Assembly (NCBI GenBank): GCA_035236585.1
Contig: CP141128.1
Location: forward strand, 29,045,618 to 29,109,617
Length of the DNA stretch: 64,000 nucleotides
DNA from: Warburgia ugandensis
Lineage: Eukaryota; Streptophyta; Magnoliopsida; Canellales; Canellaceae
Direction: 5' to 3'
The translations under genes were made by a program, and so were the position numbers. Under the pieces are notes generated by a model. That model did not search any database and was not told the DNA's origin. It saw only the letters and a list, made by a program, of their open reading frames with translations. This document shows positions 35,229 through 47,399 of this stretch, in pieces (position 1 is the first letter of the stretch; each line of letters opens with the position of its first letter).

Positions 35229-36455
35229 CTAGAGATAAGAATAAGTGGGGAGTGCCTTGCCTACAGGAGTCATGACTTTTAGAGTGATGTCTAGGTCCTG
35301 TGGTATAATGTCCAAGGATGATGCAAATTCTCGGGATATGAAAGAATGAGTGGAGCCTGTATCAAATAGAACTTTAGCAGGTGTATCATAGATAGAAAGA
35401 ATACCTTCAACAACTGCATTTGAAGCTTGGGCTTGACTGGAAATGAGGGCAAAGACACGTCCTTGGCTTTTTGGAACTTGATCTTCTTTACGCTCTTGTA
35501 CTTTCCTTTTTGGATAGTTACTAGGAAAATGTCCTAATTCTCCACAACTATAACAAGTGATGTTGAAAGTGGGACATGGTTTGCCTGGATGATTTCTGTT
35601 ACACCTAGGGCATGCCTTCCAATCTGGTCTTCTTCCTTTGTTTTCAAACGGCATCTTGAAAGGTGGCCTAGGTCCAGATGACTGAAAGGGTCTCTTTCCT
35701 TTGTTCTTCATGGTGTTGATGTTCTTAGTTTCTCTTATTGCCCGGTTCCTTTGATAATCTTTTTCATATAGGGAGGCCATCTCTACTGCTTTGGCTACTG
35801 TGGAAGGTTGGAAACCTAGAACTCTGTTCCTGACTCCTGGGTTGAGTCCATCTACAAATCTTTCGGCCGCATCTTCCTCATCAGCACAAGCACGGGGTGC
35901 AAATCTTCGAAGGCTGATGAATCTACTTTCATACTGTTGGACAGTCATATTTCCTTGTTCTAAGTCCATAAATTCCTTTTCCTTCTTTTTCCTTATATGT
36001 TTAGGATAATATTTGTCATTAAAGACCTTTTTAAACTCTTCCCATCCTATTGTTTCTTGCTGATCAAAATAAGTTCTTTCTGCTGTTTCCCACCAAAAGG
36101 TAGCCGCTCCTCTAAACACAAAGGAGGCCATGGGTACTTTTCTTTCTTCAACTATGTTCATGGCCTTAAATATCTTTTCAATATCAATTAACCATTTTTC
36201 AGCTGTAGATGCTTCATCTTCTCTTATGAATGTGGGAGCTAGTTTCTGAAACCTTTCTAACTGAACCTCAGTCCTATCTATTGTTTTATCAGGGGAAGGA
36301 TCTCGGGGGGTAGGAGTTTGGCTTTGACTATTCATGTATTGTCCCATGTTCTGTAAGAATTGTTGGAATAACTCAGCCATCTCGTTGCCCGACCCAGTGG
36401 AGTCCACTGGTGGGGCTTCAGGTCTTGGAGCATTGCTTCCCTTCTTCCTAGGCAT
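35229..36455 (-). pseudogene. E2 gag and protease start (408 codons)
   Basis: The start codon at 36455 lies 129 bp after the primer site and opens MPRKKGSNAPRPEAPP. Residues 68-215 are the retrotransposon gag core (F-KLAPTFI, W-ETAERTYF, YYPKHIRKKKEKEF, FVDGL). Two zinc knuckles follow: CX2CX3HX4C at 282-294, and CX2CX4H with tyrosine as fourth ligand position (C301, C304, H309, Y314). The protease active site D365-T-G is intact. TAG at 35229-35231 ends the stretch early; the frame continues downstream. Confidence 0.93.
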
Positions 36456-36583
36456 CTATAAGCACAAGGCAATTCACCAAATCTCAGTTTTTGTGTTATC
36501 CTATTAACCCTTACTCTTTCATGGATGAAACTTGATTATAAGTTATTCTCCTCATAACTAGGCTGTGAGTAATGTTAAACCGT

Positions 36584-36595
36584 GCTCTGATACCA
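36584..36595 (-). other. E2 primer binding site
   Basis: The minus strand reads TGGTATCAGAGC, matching initiator tRNA-Met, two bases after the end of the 5' LTR at 36598. Confidence 0.93.
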
Positions 36596-36597
36596 AC

Positions 36598-39145
36598 TAT
36601 CACGACCCGGGTTTTGTATGATGCAATTTTGATAAAAAGGTGAGATCTCTTGTTTTATAAATATGAAATGCATGAAAATCTTTCTCATTTGGAAAACAAC
36701 CTTTCATAAAAACCCCGAGTGTCCAAACATGTTCTCAATTTATTTAGCCATGGCAAAGTTTAAATCAATATTATTCCCAAGAAAGTGTTAGTCACATTGA
36801 CTATTAGAGAGTAACTACAATCAAGTAACATTGAAAGATAAGATAGGGGTTTACTTACTTGTACTTAGTCTGTGTTTCCTAGTACAAACATTCCTTGCCC
36901 TTAAGTATTTACTTTGTATCTGAAAAATGTTGAGGATTGGGTGAGTATATACTATATTCAGTAAGAGCCTATCACCACTAGTTTTATAAATGCATGAGAT
37001 GTTTTAAAATCATATGCTCATTCAAAACATGTGTATGTTTGAATACTCGAGTTCAATATCAGTATAAGAATTCATGATCAAAATGAAATACTCATGACTT
37101 AAAAGATCACATAATCCAAAATTGAAAGTATCATATATATATATGATAACATCATGATATGCAATAGATGCTTCATGGAGTCCAACTCGTGGATCTCTAG
37201 TATGGTATGGTCGACCAACCTCATATCATGCTATATGAAATGCACATAACTCATCAAACTATAGGGTCCACTATGCCCACGACCTCCTTGCCGTGTGGTC
37301 CTCGGGTACCTGAGGACACTCGGTCATAGCCTCCACGGGGCCTATGATACGTCGACCCAGTGCTGTGACACTAGTGGTAGCCCCCTGTACCTAATAGTGG
37401 TAGAGGCCAAGTGGCCAACCCAGACCCCTCAGCATAGCACCCACGGGCTTACTTGCCCAAATCACATAAGATTAAATAAGCCAAAACCTCTTGTTAAAAC
37501 TTGTCCTCTTTGGGTCCCTCACAACTGCCTCGCCCTCGACACTCCAGCGTCTTTTGGCAACCCTCAAGGACATGCAATCTTTGCAAGTACTTAAATCATG
37601 CAATGTATGCACTTGTTTGGAACACATATATGTGCATAATGTATATGCAATTATTTCAAAACATGACTATGTACAAAGCATTTATCATGCATGTTGAACT
37701 AAGTCATGCAAATCAAGTCATATATTTAGAACATATGTTCTCAAAATAATAATAGATCTTTTTAAAGGAATCTAATAGTGATAGAGCACCTACCTAGCTA
37801 GGTCGCGTTAACCCTTTTGTCCTCGTACACTCCTGAACATGTTTTGGGGACGCAAGGTTAGTTTAGCCTATCTTTTATGGGTTTAGAGTAGTTGGGTCTT
37901 ATTAATTAGGCATTAGGGGTCCATCCCTATGCCTATGGGTGTCCTAAGGTCCTAATTGGGCCTTGGTATCCTCAATTTTCCAAAGTTCTAGTGGCCACGC
38001 GCCACCATCCTATTCTAAGGGTCATGCCCTCCTTTGATTGGGCCTTGATCAAGGATTTTATGGTTTAGATGTGTCCACGTCATCGACACAGACACAACAC
38101 CTTTTGCGGTGCCTCAATCGGAGCTCTAGATCTCAAGTTATAAGCGTTTTAGTGTCGTATGTACATAGTCTTAAAGACAAAAAAGACGGAATGCTAGGGC
38201 GCTGCGCGTCTGTGACGTGTGCTCTTGGTTCCTTAAGTAACCAAAAGTCGACGTTCTGCTAGCACGCTGTGCGTCTGTGGCGTGCACCTCAGCGGGCACG
38301 TCTGCAGACGCGCGGTATGCTCTGCCCGTCTTTCTCTTTAGCGGGCGCGTCCAGGGACACGCCCGTTTGGTTTTTCAAATAGAGACGATGTGGAACATTC
38401 CGACTAGAATGTTCCGTCATCTGGGGGACTGGGGCATCCTCAGGACACCCTGGTTTGACCCTTGTCGAACCAGTGTGGCCCAGGGAACGTCCCTGGGTCC
38501 TTGGTGGCTCTCCTGGGCTCTGTTTTGCATGGTTTTTCATGCAAAAACTTAGGGAAATTGACCTTGGAACTATGGGGGGATGGGTTTTGAGTGATCTCGG
38601 ACGTACCTGGCTCGTTGCTGGGTTTTTCTCCTCATTTTTCCCTCTAGGTCACTGCTCCACGATGGGTTTTCTCCATGGTTTTGGGCTGCCACTAGAGGCA
38701 CTCAAGAGCTCTATTTATAGAGCTAAGAGAGGGTTCTTGAGGGGGCTCTCACTGCCTTTGAATGGCGGTGGAGAAACCTCTAGAATGGCGGTGATTTCTC
38801 CTCAAATCACCACCGTACTAGAACCCACTAGAGGTTGAAGACGACGGGGTGCCCGTATCAAAACGGGCCCCTGTGTTTTTCAGGTTAAGTCGTTTTTGTA
38901 AAATTTACAGTTTTGCCCCTGAACTTCAAAGGGCCATATCTTGCTCATTTTAACTCCGTTTTGGGTGATTTTGGTCTTGTTGGATTCCTTTTTCCGAGAT
39001 GCATCTAATGGAACCACTTTTTGGACCAAATTTGTAGGTTCATTCAAGGTGAATGGTGAAATGACTAAAATGCCATTTTCTTTAAAAACTGAACTTTTCA
39101 TTGCTAAACTTGGAATTTCAATATTACAAAATTGGATTCATTACA
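36598..39145 (-). repeat. E2 5' LTR (right)
   Basis: This is the partner of 29507-32070. Relative to it, a 52-bp piece (30310-30361) is missing at about 37393, with ACC at both deletion ends. The GC-rich tract at 38200-38350 carries extra GCGTCTG-type units. The LTR end next to the primer site reads ...TGATA and not ...TGACA. TATAAATAG is at 38711-38719. Confidence 0.92.
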
Positions 39146-39150
39146 GGTTC

Positions 39151-39202
39151 AAATTCACAAAGACCTGAAGTGCAAGAAATGTCAATAATTGCACTTAAGA
39201 GT
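39151..39202 (+). pseudogene. Element A gag, part 3
   Basis: Just after the E2 duplication the plus strand reads NSQRPEVQEMSIIALKS, equivalent to the Athila segment ending in TLRSG. It is cut at 39203 by I4, and the reading resumes at 46338 (DKTRKIQRRMNQ). Confidence 0.6.
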
Positions 39203-42200
39203 TGCTATTAGGTTGGTAATAAAGTAGGACATGATATGGCTTTAATATTACTTGCAAGTGCACGTGTCAATATAGTAATTTGCATGTGAGAGAGGTCCAA
39301 CCCACAAGTAATCTCACAGTTTTGTGGGTTGATTGAATCTTATTTAAATTATCTATCCTAATGAAAAGAGATTGTTTTTGTCCTATTCTAACAAGGAAAC
39401 ATTAACATGCATGAAATTAGAAACTTTCTAAACTAAATGCAATCAATTCAAACAATACCTGACCAAAACATAAACATGACCTAACATGAAACTACTAAAA
39501 TAAACTGCAAAACTTGAGAAACAAAGACAAGATGATGCATGATCTTAGGAGCTATGTACATGAATCATGGAATGGATTTTTTCATGAAATAAAAGATGGG
39601 AAATGGAAAGCTTGATGCATATGTGGCTAAGAGGAAATGAGTGCATAAACTACATAAGAAACATGGATTAAATAAACATGATAGGCAAGAATTAAATCTA
39701 TGAATAATCCATGGAAAGTTAGCATTGAACATGACCCAAACATTGAATTTATTGAATGGAGAATGATTACAAATGTGGTGCACATCTTCCAAGGGATGTG
39801 CACACCTTAAAACAACCAAATAGAACTCCTTCAAACTTCTTCAATACAACCCAACAACTAATTCCTAAGATAGCATGTATATAATTCAAGGAATAACCAA
39901 GGATAAAGACAGGAAAAGGATGGAATAGAAAACAAGGGATTCAAGAAGATTTAAGGTGCAATAACCCCAATTTTTGTAAATTGATTGAGAAAATCAATTT
40001 AGTTTAAAATTTCAAAAATTTTGGGCTGGAATATTAGGTTATTAAAAATTCTCTTGTTATAGAGATTAAAACATGATTTAAAACTTCAAAATTATGAAGG
40101 TACTCGAAAAGCCGATTAAAATGACACTAAGTGCGCTCAATTCCGAGTTAAAATGAAAAATCTCTAATTTTCTTCATTTTCATAAATAAAAGGATAAAAT
40201 GGTAAATTTACCCATAACCGAGATGTAAGTCAATATTTAAAATGCACTCAAAAATACAATTCCAATGCCACTAAGTACTTTCAATTCCAAGTTTGGGAGA
40301 ATAAAATGTATTTTTCTCCATAAAAGGGCAAAATGGTCCTTTCACACCTCTATGGGGCCCACAAATGAATCCAATGGCTAGAAAATATATAATGAGTGGT
40401 CAAACCACTACTAGATGATAGTGGAGAAGGAGGTGGTAGTGGAGGATCCAATGTTAATTTAATATTCAGAAGAATTGAAACATAATTATTATAAGTAATT
40501 ATGAAAAATTCAAAAACATCTATAAATACACCCCAAAAAATCCTCCAAAAATTTTCATTAAAATTTTGTAAAAAATATCTTGCTTCCCCTAAAAAACCAA
40601 ATCTAGATTCATTTCCAAAATCTCTCTTCCTTCACTTTCTCTCTCCTCTCTCTAAATTGGAACAGGAGACTTAAATTCAATTGGGAACTCTGTTACAAAT
40701 CAAATATCACAAATCTAATCATTAATATTGTCTTTGACTACCTTATCTACAAAACCCCAAAATAAATTTCAAGATCCAACGGTGCAATCAATGGGAAAAC
40801 ACAAAACAAGCGGTTATCGGGTGATCTTATTATCAACAAGATATTTCTTTAAAATTGGGCTATAAAACCTATGTTTTTCTCCAATCAGGTAGGTGAAAAT
40901 CTTTTCATTCTTATTTCATGTTAGTTTATATAATTTTTATTTTTTTGAAATTAAGTTTAGGTTGAAAATTATAAAAATCAAGTAAGGATAAAAAAACCTT
41001 TATTTCTATATGATGAAGGGCTCAAATGGAAAATCTGAGCTATCCATTTGATCCAAAAGGGTCCAAAACCTTTAGGGTAGAATTTTCAAGAAATTTCATC
41101 AAGTTTTGAGCCCTTGATTGGACTGTCCAAAACAGACTATTCGATCTTCTTTATAAGATCCGGCTCTAGGGACGCCATAGCGAGACGCAGCACAGAAAAG
41201 AGCCCTATGGGAGTATCTCTATGTACGATAACATCCCAACGGAACATCCACGCAATAGCGCAAGTCCCGATCAGTGTGTTTCTGCAATCAGGACCATCCA
41301 TTCCATTGGGCCCATATAAAATATGGACCCTTAGAACGATTGTGAAATTCTTTCTTAATTGTGGAGCCATCTGAACTCCAAATCAAGATTGGAAAGAAGC
41401 TATGAAAATCTTATAATGTCTATTTTCTTCTAAAATCATAAAATTGATAAAAATATTCAAGAAATATTCTATTTTGAGGAAATAAGTTTCCAATTTTATG
41501 ATCTTCAAGATCTGAGATGATCAGATCTTGGGGGTGTGATTTAATGATGAAATAATGTTGAAATAAAGTGATACCTATGATTTATTTTGATAGATCTAAG
41601 ATATATTAAGAGATCTACCCTATATGATAGAAAAACCCTAAAAATACAAAGGGACCCATTTAATCAATGAGATCAAACATGATCAAAACCATTGGATGGG
41701 TTGTATTAATGGGATTATAATGAAATATACTTAGATCATGGATTAAATGTGACAAAAACAAGTGGATATGATGTTTGGATCTTAATGGAGTAAAAGTCCT
41801 ACATGTAATTAAAACCCTTGATCTAAAGCAAAAGATGTAAGATCTAATGGTTGGATCATAAGTAAAAGCTTCTAAATCTTAATTTAATTAGTTTATTTGT
41901 CTTTTATTTGAGATAGAATGGTAAATGTGATTTAAGTTATAAATTAGGAAGCATGATACTGTAATTCTTAAATTTTGGCATGTTATGCTCTAAAAGTCTT
42001 AGATTGTTATAGTAGGTTTGTAAATTTAATTATCTTATGGCCATGATAGTTTGAATTTAAGATTTAAGCATGATTCCATTAGACTACTAGTCAAATTTCA
42101 TGTATTTCAAAACTTAGGATCATGCTAGCTTAAGTATAGTTTTATTCCATTAGGTTAAGTTACATTCATAGGAAGTATGTTAGTATAAATAGTTGTTAAA

Positions 42201-42927
42201 TTTATATTGGATTTGTACTTTAAAGTTTATGATTTAATTGTTATCAAATTTTATTAGTAGATTCAATTGTTAAGTAGTTATTCAGATATAATGAGCATAA
42301 ATCACCAAAAATGTAAACTAATGGAATATAGAGATTCATGGACAATTAAGATGAGTGAATGACTTTGACTTAATATTAGTAAGGGCTATAGTTAGTAGGA
42401 CAATATAAAGATTATCAAATCCTTGGCCCAAACTAGGAGAATAATAAACTCCATGAATGACATTTTAAATATTCATGGATTTAATTAAAATCAATTAGAA
42501 AGGGTACTTAGGGTTTAAATGCTCATAGGAACCTTATGAAAGGTTGAGCTAAGGTCACTCTATTAAATGTTGAACATGGTGGTTAAGGGATTTTCTAATA
42601 GAGCCTCGCTCTTTCCTTACCTTTCTTTGATGTTTGTGAGGTCTAAATGCCTCCTTACATGAGGATTAAAGTAACTACTATGTGTTTAGCCTAGCTAGTA
42701 AGCCTTAGTCAATTGAAAATAAGAGGAGCTATCTAGACATAGGATGAAATAAGCTATCTTCAACTAGTAAAACATTAACTGGTTGAATAATAATAATAAG
42801 AGCATAAAAGGTTAGTAAATTATCCAACCCTAATAAAAATTGTAAGTAAGATAAGGATGATCAAATAAGATCCATGGGATCTTGAATGATCAAGAACAAT
42901 AAAAGAAATACATACTTTTTTGTGTAT

Positions 42928-42952
42928 GATATATATATATATATATATATAT
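42928..42952. repeat. (AT)n microsatellite in M3
   Basis: An uninterrupted run of AT dinucleotides; similar shorter runs are at 16918-16936 and 45354-45374. Confidence 0.85.
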
Positions 42953-44470
42953 CTTGCAATTTAGATAAAATAGAATAGAAGATCTAAACCATTAATAAAA
43001 AATGATTCAACGAAGAGAACTAAGATCATCCTCCTTAGGGATGATCAAATAACTGAACTTAGATCAAAGAAGAACTAGATGATAGAAGATCTAAGCCCTT
43101 AATCTTTATCAACAAGTAGAAATTATTAATCAAAGGATCTATGAGAGATGAAAATCAAATAAAGGAATACATAAACACTTAGAGTAGAAAATACTTAGAT
43201 ATGAAAGATTAGAAGATCATTCTAACCATCAGATCTATTGATCAATAGGATAGACACTATCTAAGGAAGATATATCATGCTAGGACAAAATATCTAGATC
43301 CTTTATATCAAAGGACAAGATTAAACAAAGAATATAAATAGGATAAACAATATGGGATTATTCAGATTATATAAATATTGACAATATGTATGGATTTACA
43401 TATTACATATGTCAGTCAAGATCATGGAAGATCTGAAGAGATGGATCACTACTTGAAGGTAGGAGGATTTTATGAATGCATCTACATGAGAAATAAATGT
43501 TGAATACATGATCTTATGTCTCAAAATGTTGACAATTGCAATGTAAATACTTGTCTTAAATCCATTGAAAACCCTTATGATCCAACCAAAACACATATGA
43601 ATGGTTAAGTTAGAATTGAGGAAAACCCTAAGTGAATATGGACTAGAAGGTATTCAGCCCTAGATAAATAGTGGAATTGTCTAATAATTATAAAAATCAA
43701 CACATGGGAATCATTCATATAGAATGGTGATCCCTAAATTTATATGAACATGGGTATCATTCATTGTAAATGATGATCCCTATGTCTGAAGTAAAATCCT
43801 ATCCTCACTATAAGAATACCAAAATATGAGGATGATGATATAAATAGACAGGACATTTGATAAGTAAAAGAATACTTTATATAAAAGCAAGGAGGATTGT
43901 GGTTTTTGTTTTAAAAAGATGTATGCATGGGGATACTATGCTAGGAGGGTTACGAGGGTTTGGCCACCCACACTTCGAAATGTGATATATATGATGATAC
44001 CATGCCTAAAGAGAGGTAAAATGTCGGGTGGCTCAATTATGGGAAGGCCACTACTATGACGGTCTATCTCCCCATATACACATGACATAGATGATTTTCC
44101 ACATTTGGTGTCTGTGGAACATGAAAGCAGTTATCTGAACAAGCTAGTACGGATCAGATTACAGCATAGTAGTCCTTTGAGTATTTTGCATTATGATGAT
44201 TGGCATAATGAGATGCCAATACTGCCCAAATAAGGGAGTATTTTCCCAACAGAGTCTGCATGTTTTATCAACTTAGTATGGTTGAGTGTGATGATACTGC
44301 CCAAATGAGGGAGTATTTTCCAATAGAGTTTGGATGATTGATTAACACAGTGTCTTTGAGTGTGACTATTAATGTTTGAGATATTAACTATTTTTCACGG
44401 TTTTGATCGTATATATATCTATACGAGATATACAATATGTATGTGTAAGGATGTACATTCCCCTACCAAG

Positions 44471-44518
44471 CATAGCTTGCTGAGATATTGTAAATGTTTG
44501 AATGTTTACAATATCTCA
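44471..44518 (+). other. Double stem-loop conserved in LTR 3' regions (M3 copy)
   Basis: CAAGCATAGCTTG (5-bp arms) is followed directly by TGAGATATTGTAAA, a 10-base loop and TTTACAATATCTCA (14-bp perfect arms, 44481-44494 with 44505-44518). Equivalent structures are at 4559-4596 (M1), 11100-11136 (L2) and 20769-20805 (L1). Confidence 0.75.
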
Positions 44519-46337
44519 GATATAGAGAAGGAGAATTAGGAGCTCAAGACTTAAGAAGACTTGGAAGAATAATCAATTAGGGTATATCCCTTGAACACAT
44601 GTATTTTTATTTGATAGTATTATATTGTACTGGGAGTTTTTATTGTATGGTCAGCTTTGAAATTTGGATTATGTAATTTGGTCAAGTATTATACTGATAC
44701 CCGGACTGTACTGTGAACCATTGAATGGATTCTAGAATTTAATAAAAGTATATTCCTTCAATGGAATTTTATCTTGTACAAAATTCTACTTATGTTATGT
44801 ATGAAGTGGTGACTTGGGTTTTATAAAACAAGTTCTAAAGAAAAGAATTTTTACTACTTTGTTTTGTGAATAATTTTTACTACTAAGGGTGCCCTGCCTT
44901 TGAAAAATGTATTACAAATGTGTTACAAAAACCTGGGTCATCACATAAGGAACAAATAACTTGATCCAAGGACTGCAATCCCTAGGTTGTCACAATAAGA
45001 GAGTTGTGGCCCTTAGAATACAAGGATATGAGGCACAAAACTAAACTAGAACAAGTAGGGAAAACAAAGGAATCAAAACTAGAATTTAATGCATGGAATT
45101 AAGAAACAAAACAAAATGACAGTGAATGCAAATAACCGAGGACCAACTTGAAAATTGAAGTGCAAAAAAACCAAATGAAATGATAGCAAGAAGGAGGCAT
45201 GCTTCACTAAAGAAAGGAGGCTTGAAGGCTGCTATAAGGGGAGAATATATTGAAAACCTATGGGCTTGTCATGGTTGGTGGTGTTAGCTTTATAGGAGGG
45301 AGACATCCTCCCCCTCTCTAAGTTGTTATTTTGTGGAATGCCCTAAGTGTGATATATATATATATATATATATAATTGGGTTGCTCCTTTTAAACTTAAT
45401 AATACGTGATCGTAAGTTTAAGAATTAAGGGATGAAATTCCATGAAACTTAGGAAGTGATGACTTAGGAACGTACCAAACCACAGAATTCTACAAGGTAA
45501 AATCATTAATCACCTTGGGAATTTGACTTCAAAGTCTTATGGATGAGGGGGCATGGTAAAGAGTGGACCATGAGATTGGCTTAGAAGGTGGTTCACTTAG
45601 GGAAAGACTTCAACAGGATGGGACTTAGAAAGAGATAAGAATGGAAGTCATGAGTTGGATTTAGAAAGTGGCAAGTGGTTAGAAATATTGGATGTCCAAG
45701 GTGGGAGGTGCCATCTTTTTAGGAGATGCATCTCCCCCTTTGTAAAAATCATGGAATGCTTTGGATGTGTGCACTTTAGAATGGTTGGTGGGACCAAAGT
45801 GCACTTTAGCATGGATAATTGCTTCAGAAAGTCCTTCAATTGTGTGACTCAATGTGGCATGTCTTGAATGGTTCATTTTGCTTGGCTTGAGTGGCTGATT
45901 CCCTTGGCTTCAAATCTTGCCTTGCTTTTATGAAAATTTTTAGGACTGCTACAACACAATAGAACATGATTTTTTTTATGGACCATTTCAAGTCTCCACC
46001 CCCAAATCGTGGCAGCGGTGTACCTCCCTTGCACCTTCAGCAAGCTAACCATGTAGCTTGACTTGAGAAAAACTCTATGAAGCACAATATAGGCTGTTGC
46101 TTCATCTTCTCACTTTCTACAAAAGAGTAAAAACCCTAAATAAATCCTAGAAAATTATGATGATTCACATACGAACTCTAGATTAGCTTCTAAACCTACC
46201 AAATATCAAACTTTTGAATTAGTAACTTAGAAATACATGTGTTGTGAAATTTTGAAAAAGTTATGGAATAATACTTATAATTTATAATACATGGACTATT
46301 AATTGGATAATTTTTATGTAAAACTAATCACTTATCA

Positions 46338-47030
46338 TGATAAGACAAGGAAAATTCAGAGGAGAATGAACCAACTACGACAAAGGGGAAAGAAAAAAGA
46401 TAGAAACCTCCAACTCCATCTGAGCTTGTAGTGAAGACACCTTATGTGCCTAAAGTCCCATTCCCTCAACTTTAAATAAGGTAAAGAATGGAACTAATTT
46501 TCATGAAATAATGGATTTATTTAAGCATGTGCTAATCAATATCCCATTACTTAATGTTATTAAAGAAATTCCTGCTTTTGCCAAATTTCTCAAGGAGCTC
46601 TACCACCTGTTGTGTTATTGGAGACCATGTCATTGATATGGCTCTATTAGATTTAGGGACCAATGTAAATTTGTTTCCATATTCAGTCTATGAGCAACCA
46701 AGCTTGGTGACCTTAAACGAACTAATGCCACTTTACAATTAGCAGACATATCAATAAAAATTTCATAGGCTATGGTGAGGATGTTTTAATACAAGTAGAC
46801 TAGTTTTATTTGCCTACAGATTTTATTGTCCTGGATACCCAGCATGTATCATACAACAGTAGTCAAATCCTGGTAATTCTTGGATGTCCATTTTTATCAT
46901 TGTTCAATGCCATCATCAACTATGGAAACAATGTGATGAAATTATCCTTTAGCAACACAAAAGTCAAGTTCAATGTTTTAAATGACGACATTAACATCTA
47001 GACATAGATGATTCCGATGGAGTCAATTTA
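46338..47030 (+). pseudogene. Element A gag end and protease
   Basis: Near 46500-46600 the reading FHEIMDLFKHVLINIPLLNV, then FAKFLKEL, is the closing gag segment of Athila-type elements. The protease follows at 46600-46990: VIGDHVIDMALLDLGTNVNL contains the D-L-G active-site form usual in Athila, then TDFIVLD and VILGCPFLSLFNAI, the second conserved protease block. Frameshifts and stops disrupt it. Confidence 0.8.
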
Positions 47031-47399
47031 ATTGAAGGTCTAATTCAAGATGCTATTCCACCATCATCTATTCTAGATCCACTTGAGACATGTCTAACAT
47101 AGTTTAAATGTGATTTTGATATCGACAAGTCCATAGATAAGGGAAATAATCATTTTAGATGCTTCATCAATGATGGATACGTCCAAATGGGGACCTCAAG
47201 TACAACCTCTTCTTCCTTCAAATTTTGTCCCTGTGCCTTTAGTAGAAAACCATGCACCTTGGTCCTTAAGCTATTACCTAAATATTTGAATTATTCCTAC
47301 CTACGACCTGGTGAATCCTCATTTGTAATCATAACCTCAGATATAGATCAGGAACCAGAAGGAGAGCTCCTTGATATTCTTAAAGAGCATAAATATCAT

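Larger units (their letters stand above)
29507..39145 (-). mobile_element. Element E2: nearly complete Tekay/Del-like chromovirus
   Basis: This is a 9.6-kb minus-strand element with two LTRs of 2564 and 2548 bp, exact ggttc target duplications, a primer site at 36584-36595 and a polypurine tract at 32071-32083. Gag-pol (36455-32120) is broken by four stops and one frameshifting deletion. The LTRs differ by only occasional substitutions in the stretches I compared, plus a few indels, so it is the youngest complete element here. It lies inside the gag of element A. No open frame inside would give a full polyprotein. Confidence 0.95.
39957..44945 (+). mobile_element. M3: complete 5.0-kb solo LTR
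   Basis: It starts TGCAATAACCCC and ends GGGTCATCACA, with exact taagg copies at 39952-39956 and 44946-44950. It matches M2 in inverse orientation over its length. Landmarks are TATAAATAC at 40521-40529, donor-like CAGGTAGGTG at 40886-40895, an (AT)n run at 42928-42952, a GGCCACCCA module near 43965 and a perfect 14-bp stem-loop at 44481-44518. It holds no gag, pol or primer site. The 86-codon frame at 41114-41374 has no recognised relative. Confidence 0.88.
39203..46337 (-). mobile_element. I4: Athila-type solo LTR (about 2.1 kb net), inverted, in element A gag
   Basis: Read on the minus strand from 46337 (TGATAAGTGATTAG), the first 200 bp match the 3' LTR of element A from about 51752. Shared words include CAATTA, TTTCTGAGCTAAT/TTTCTAAGTTACT, AATTCAAAAGTTT and TTTTGTAG. 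The other end is near 39203 (...AATAGCA). It is interrupted by M3. No internal coding region is seen. Flanking 5-mers do not match, so insertion ends are less secure than for the other elements. Confidence 0.65.

Noticed and set aside
41114-41374. 86-codon frame in M3 as another captured gene
   Set aside because: No recognisable motif, and a 77-codon frame overlaps on the other strand. It may be ordinary GC-richer LTR sequence.
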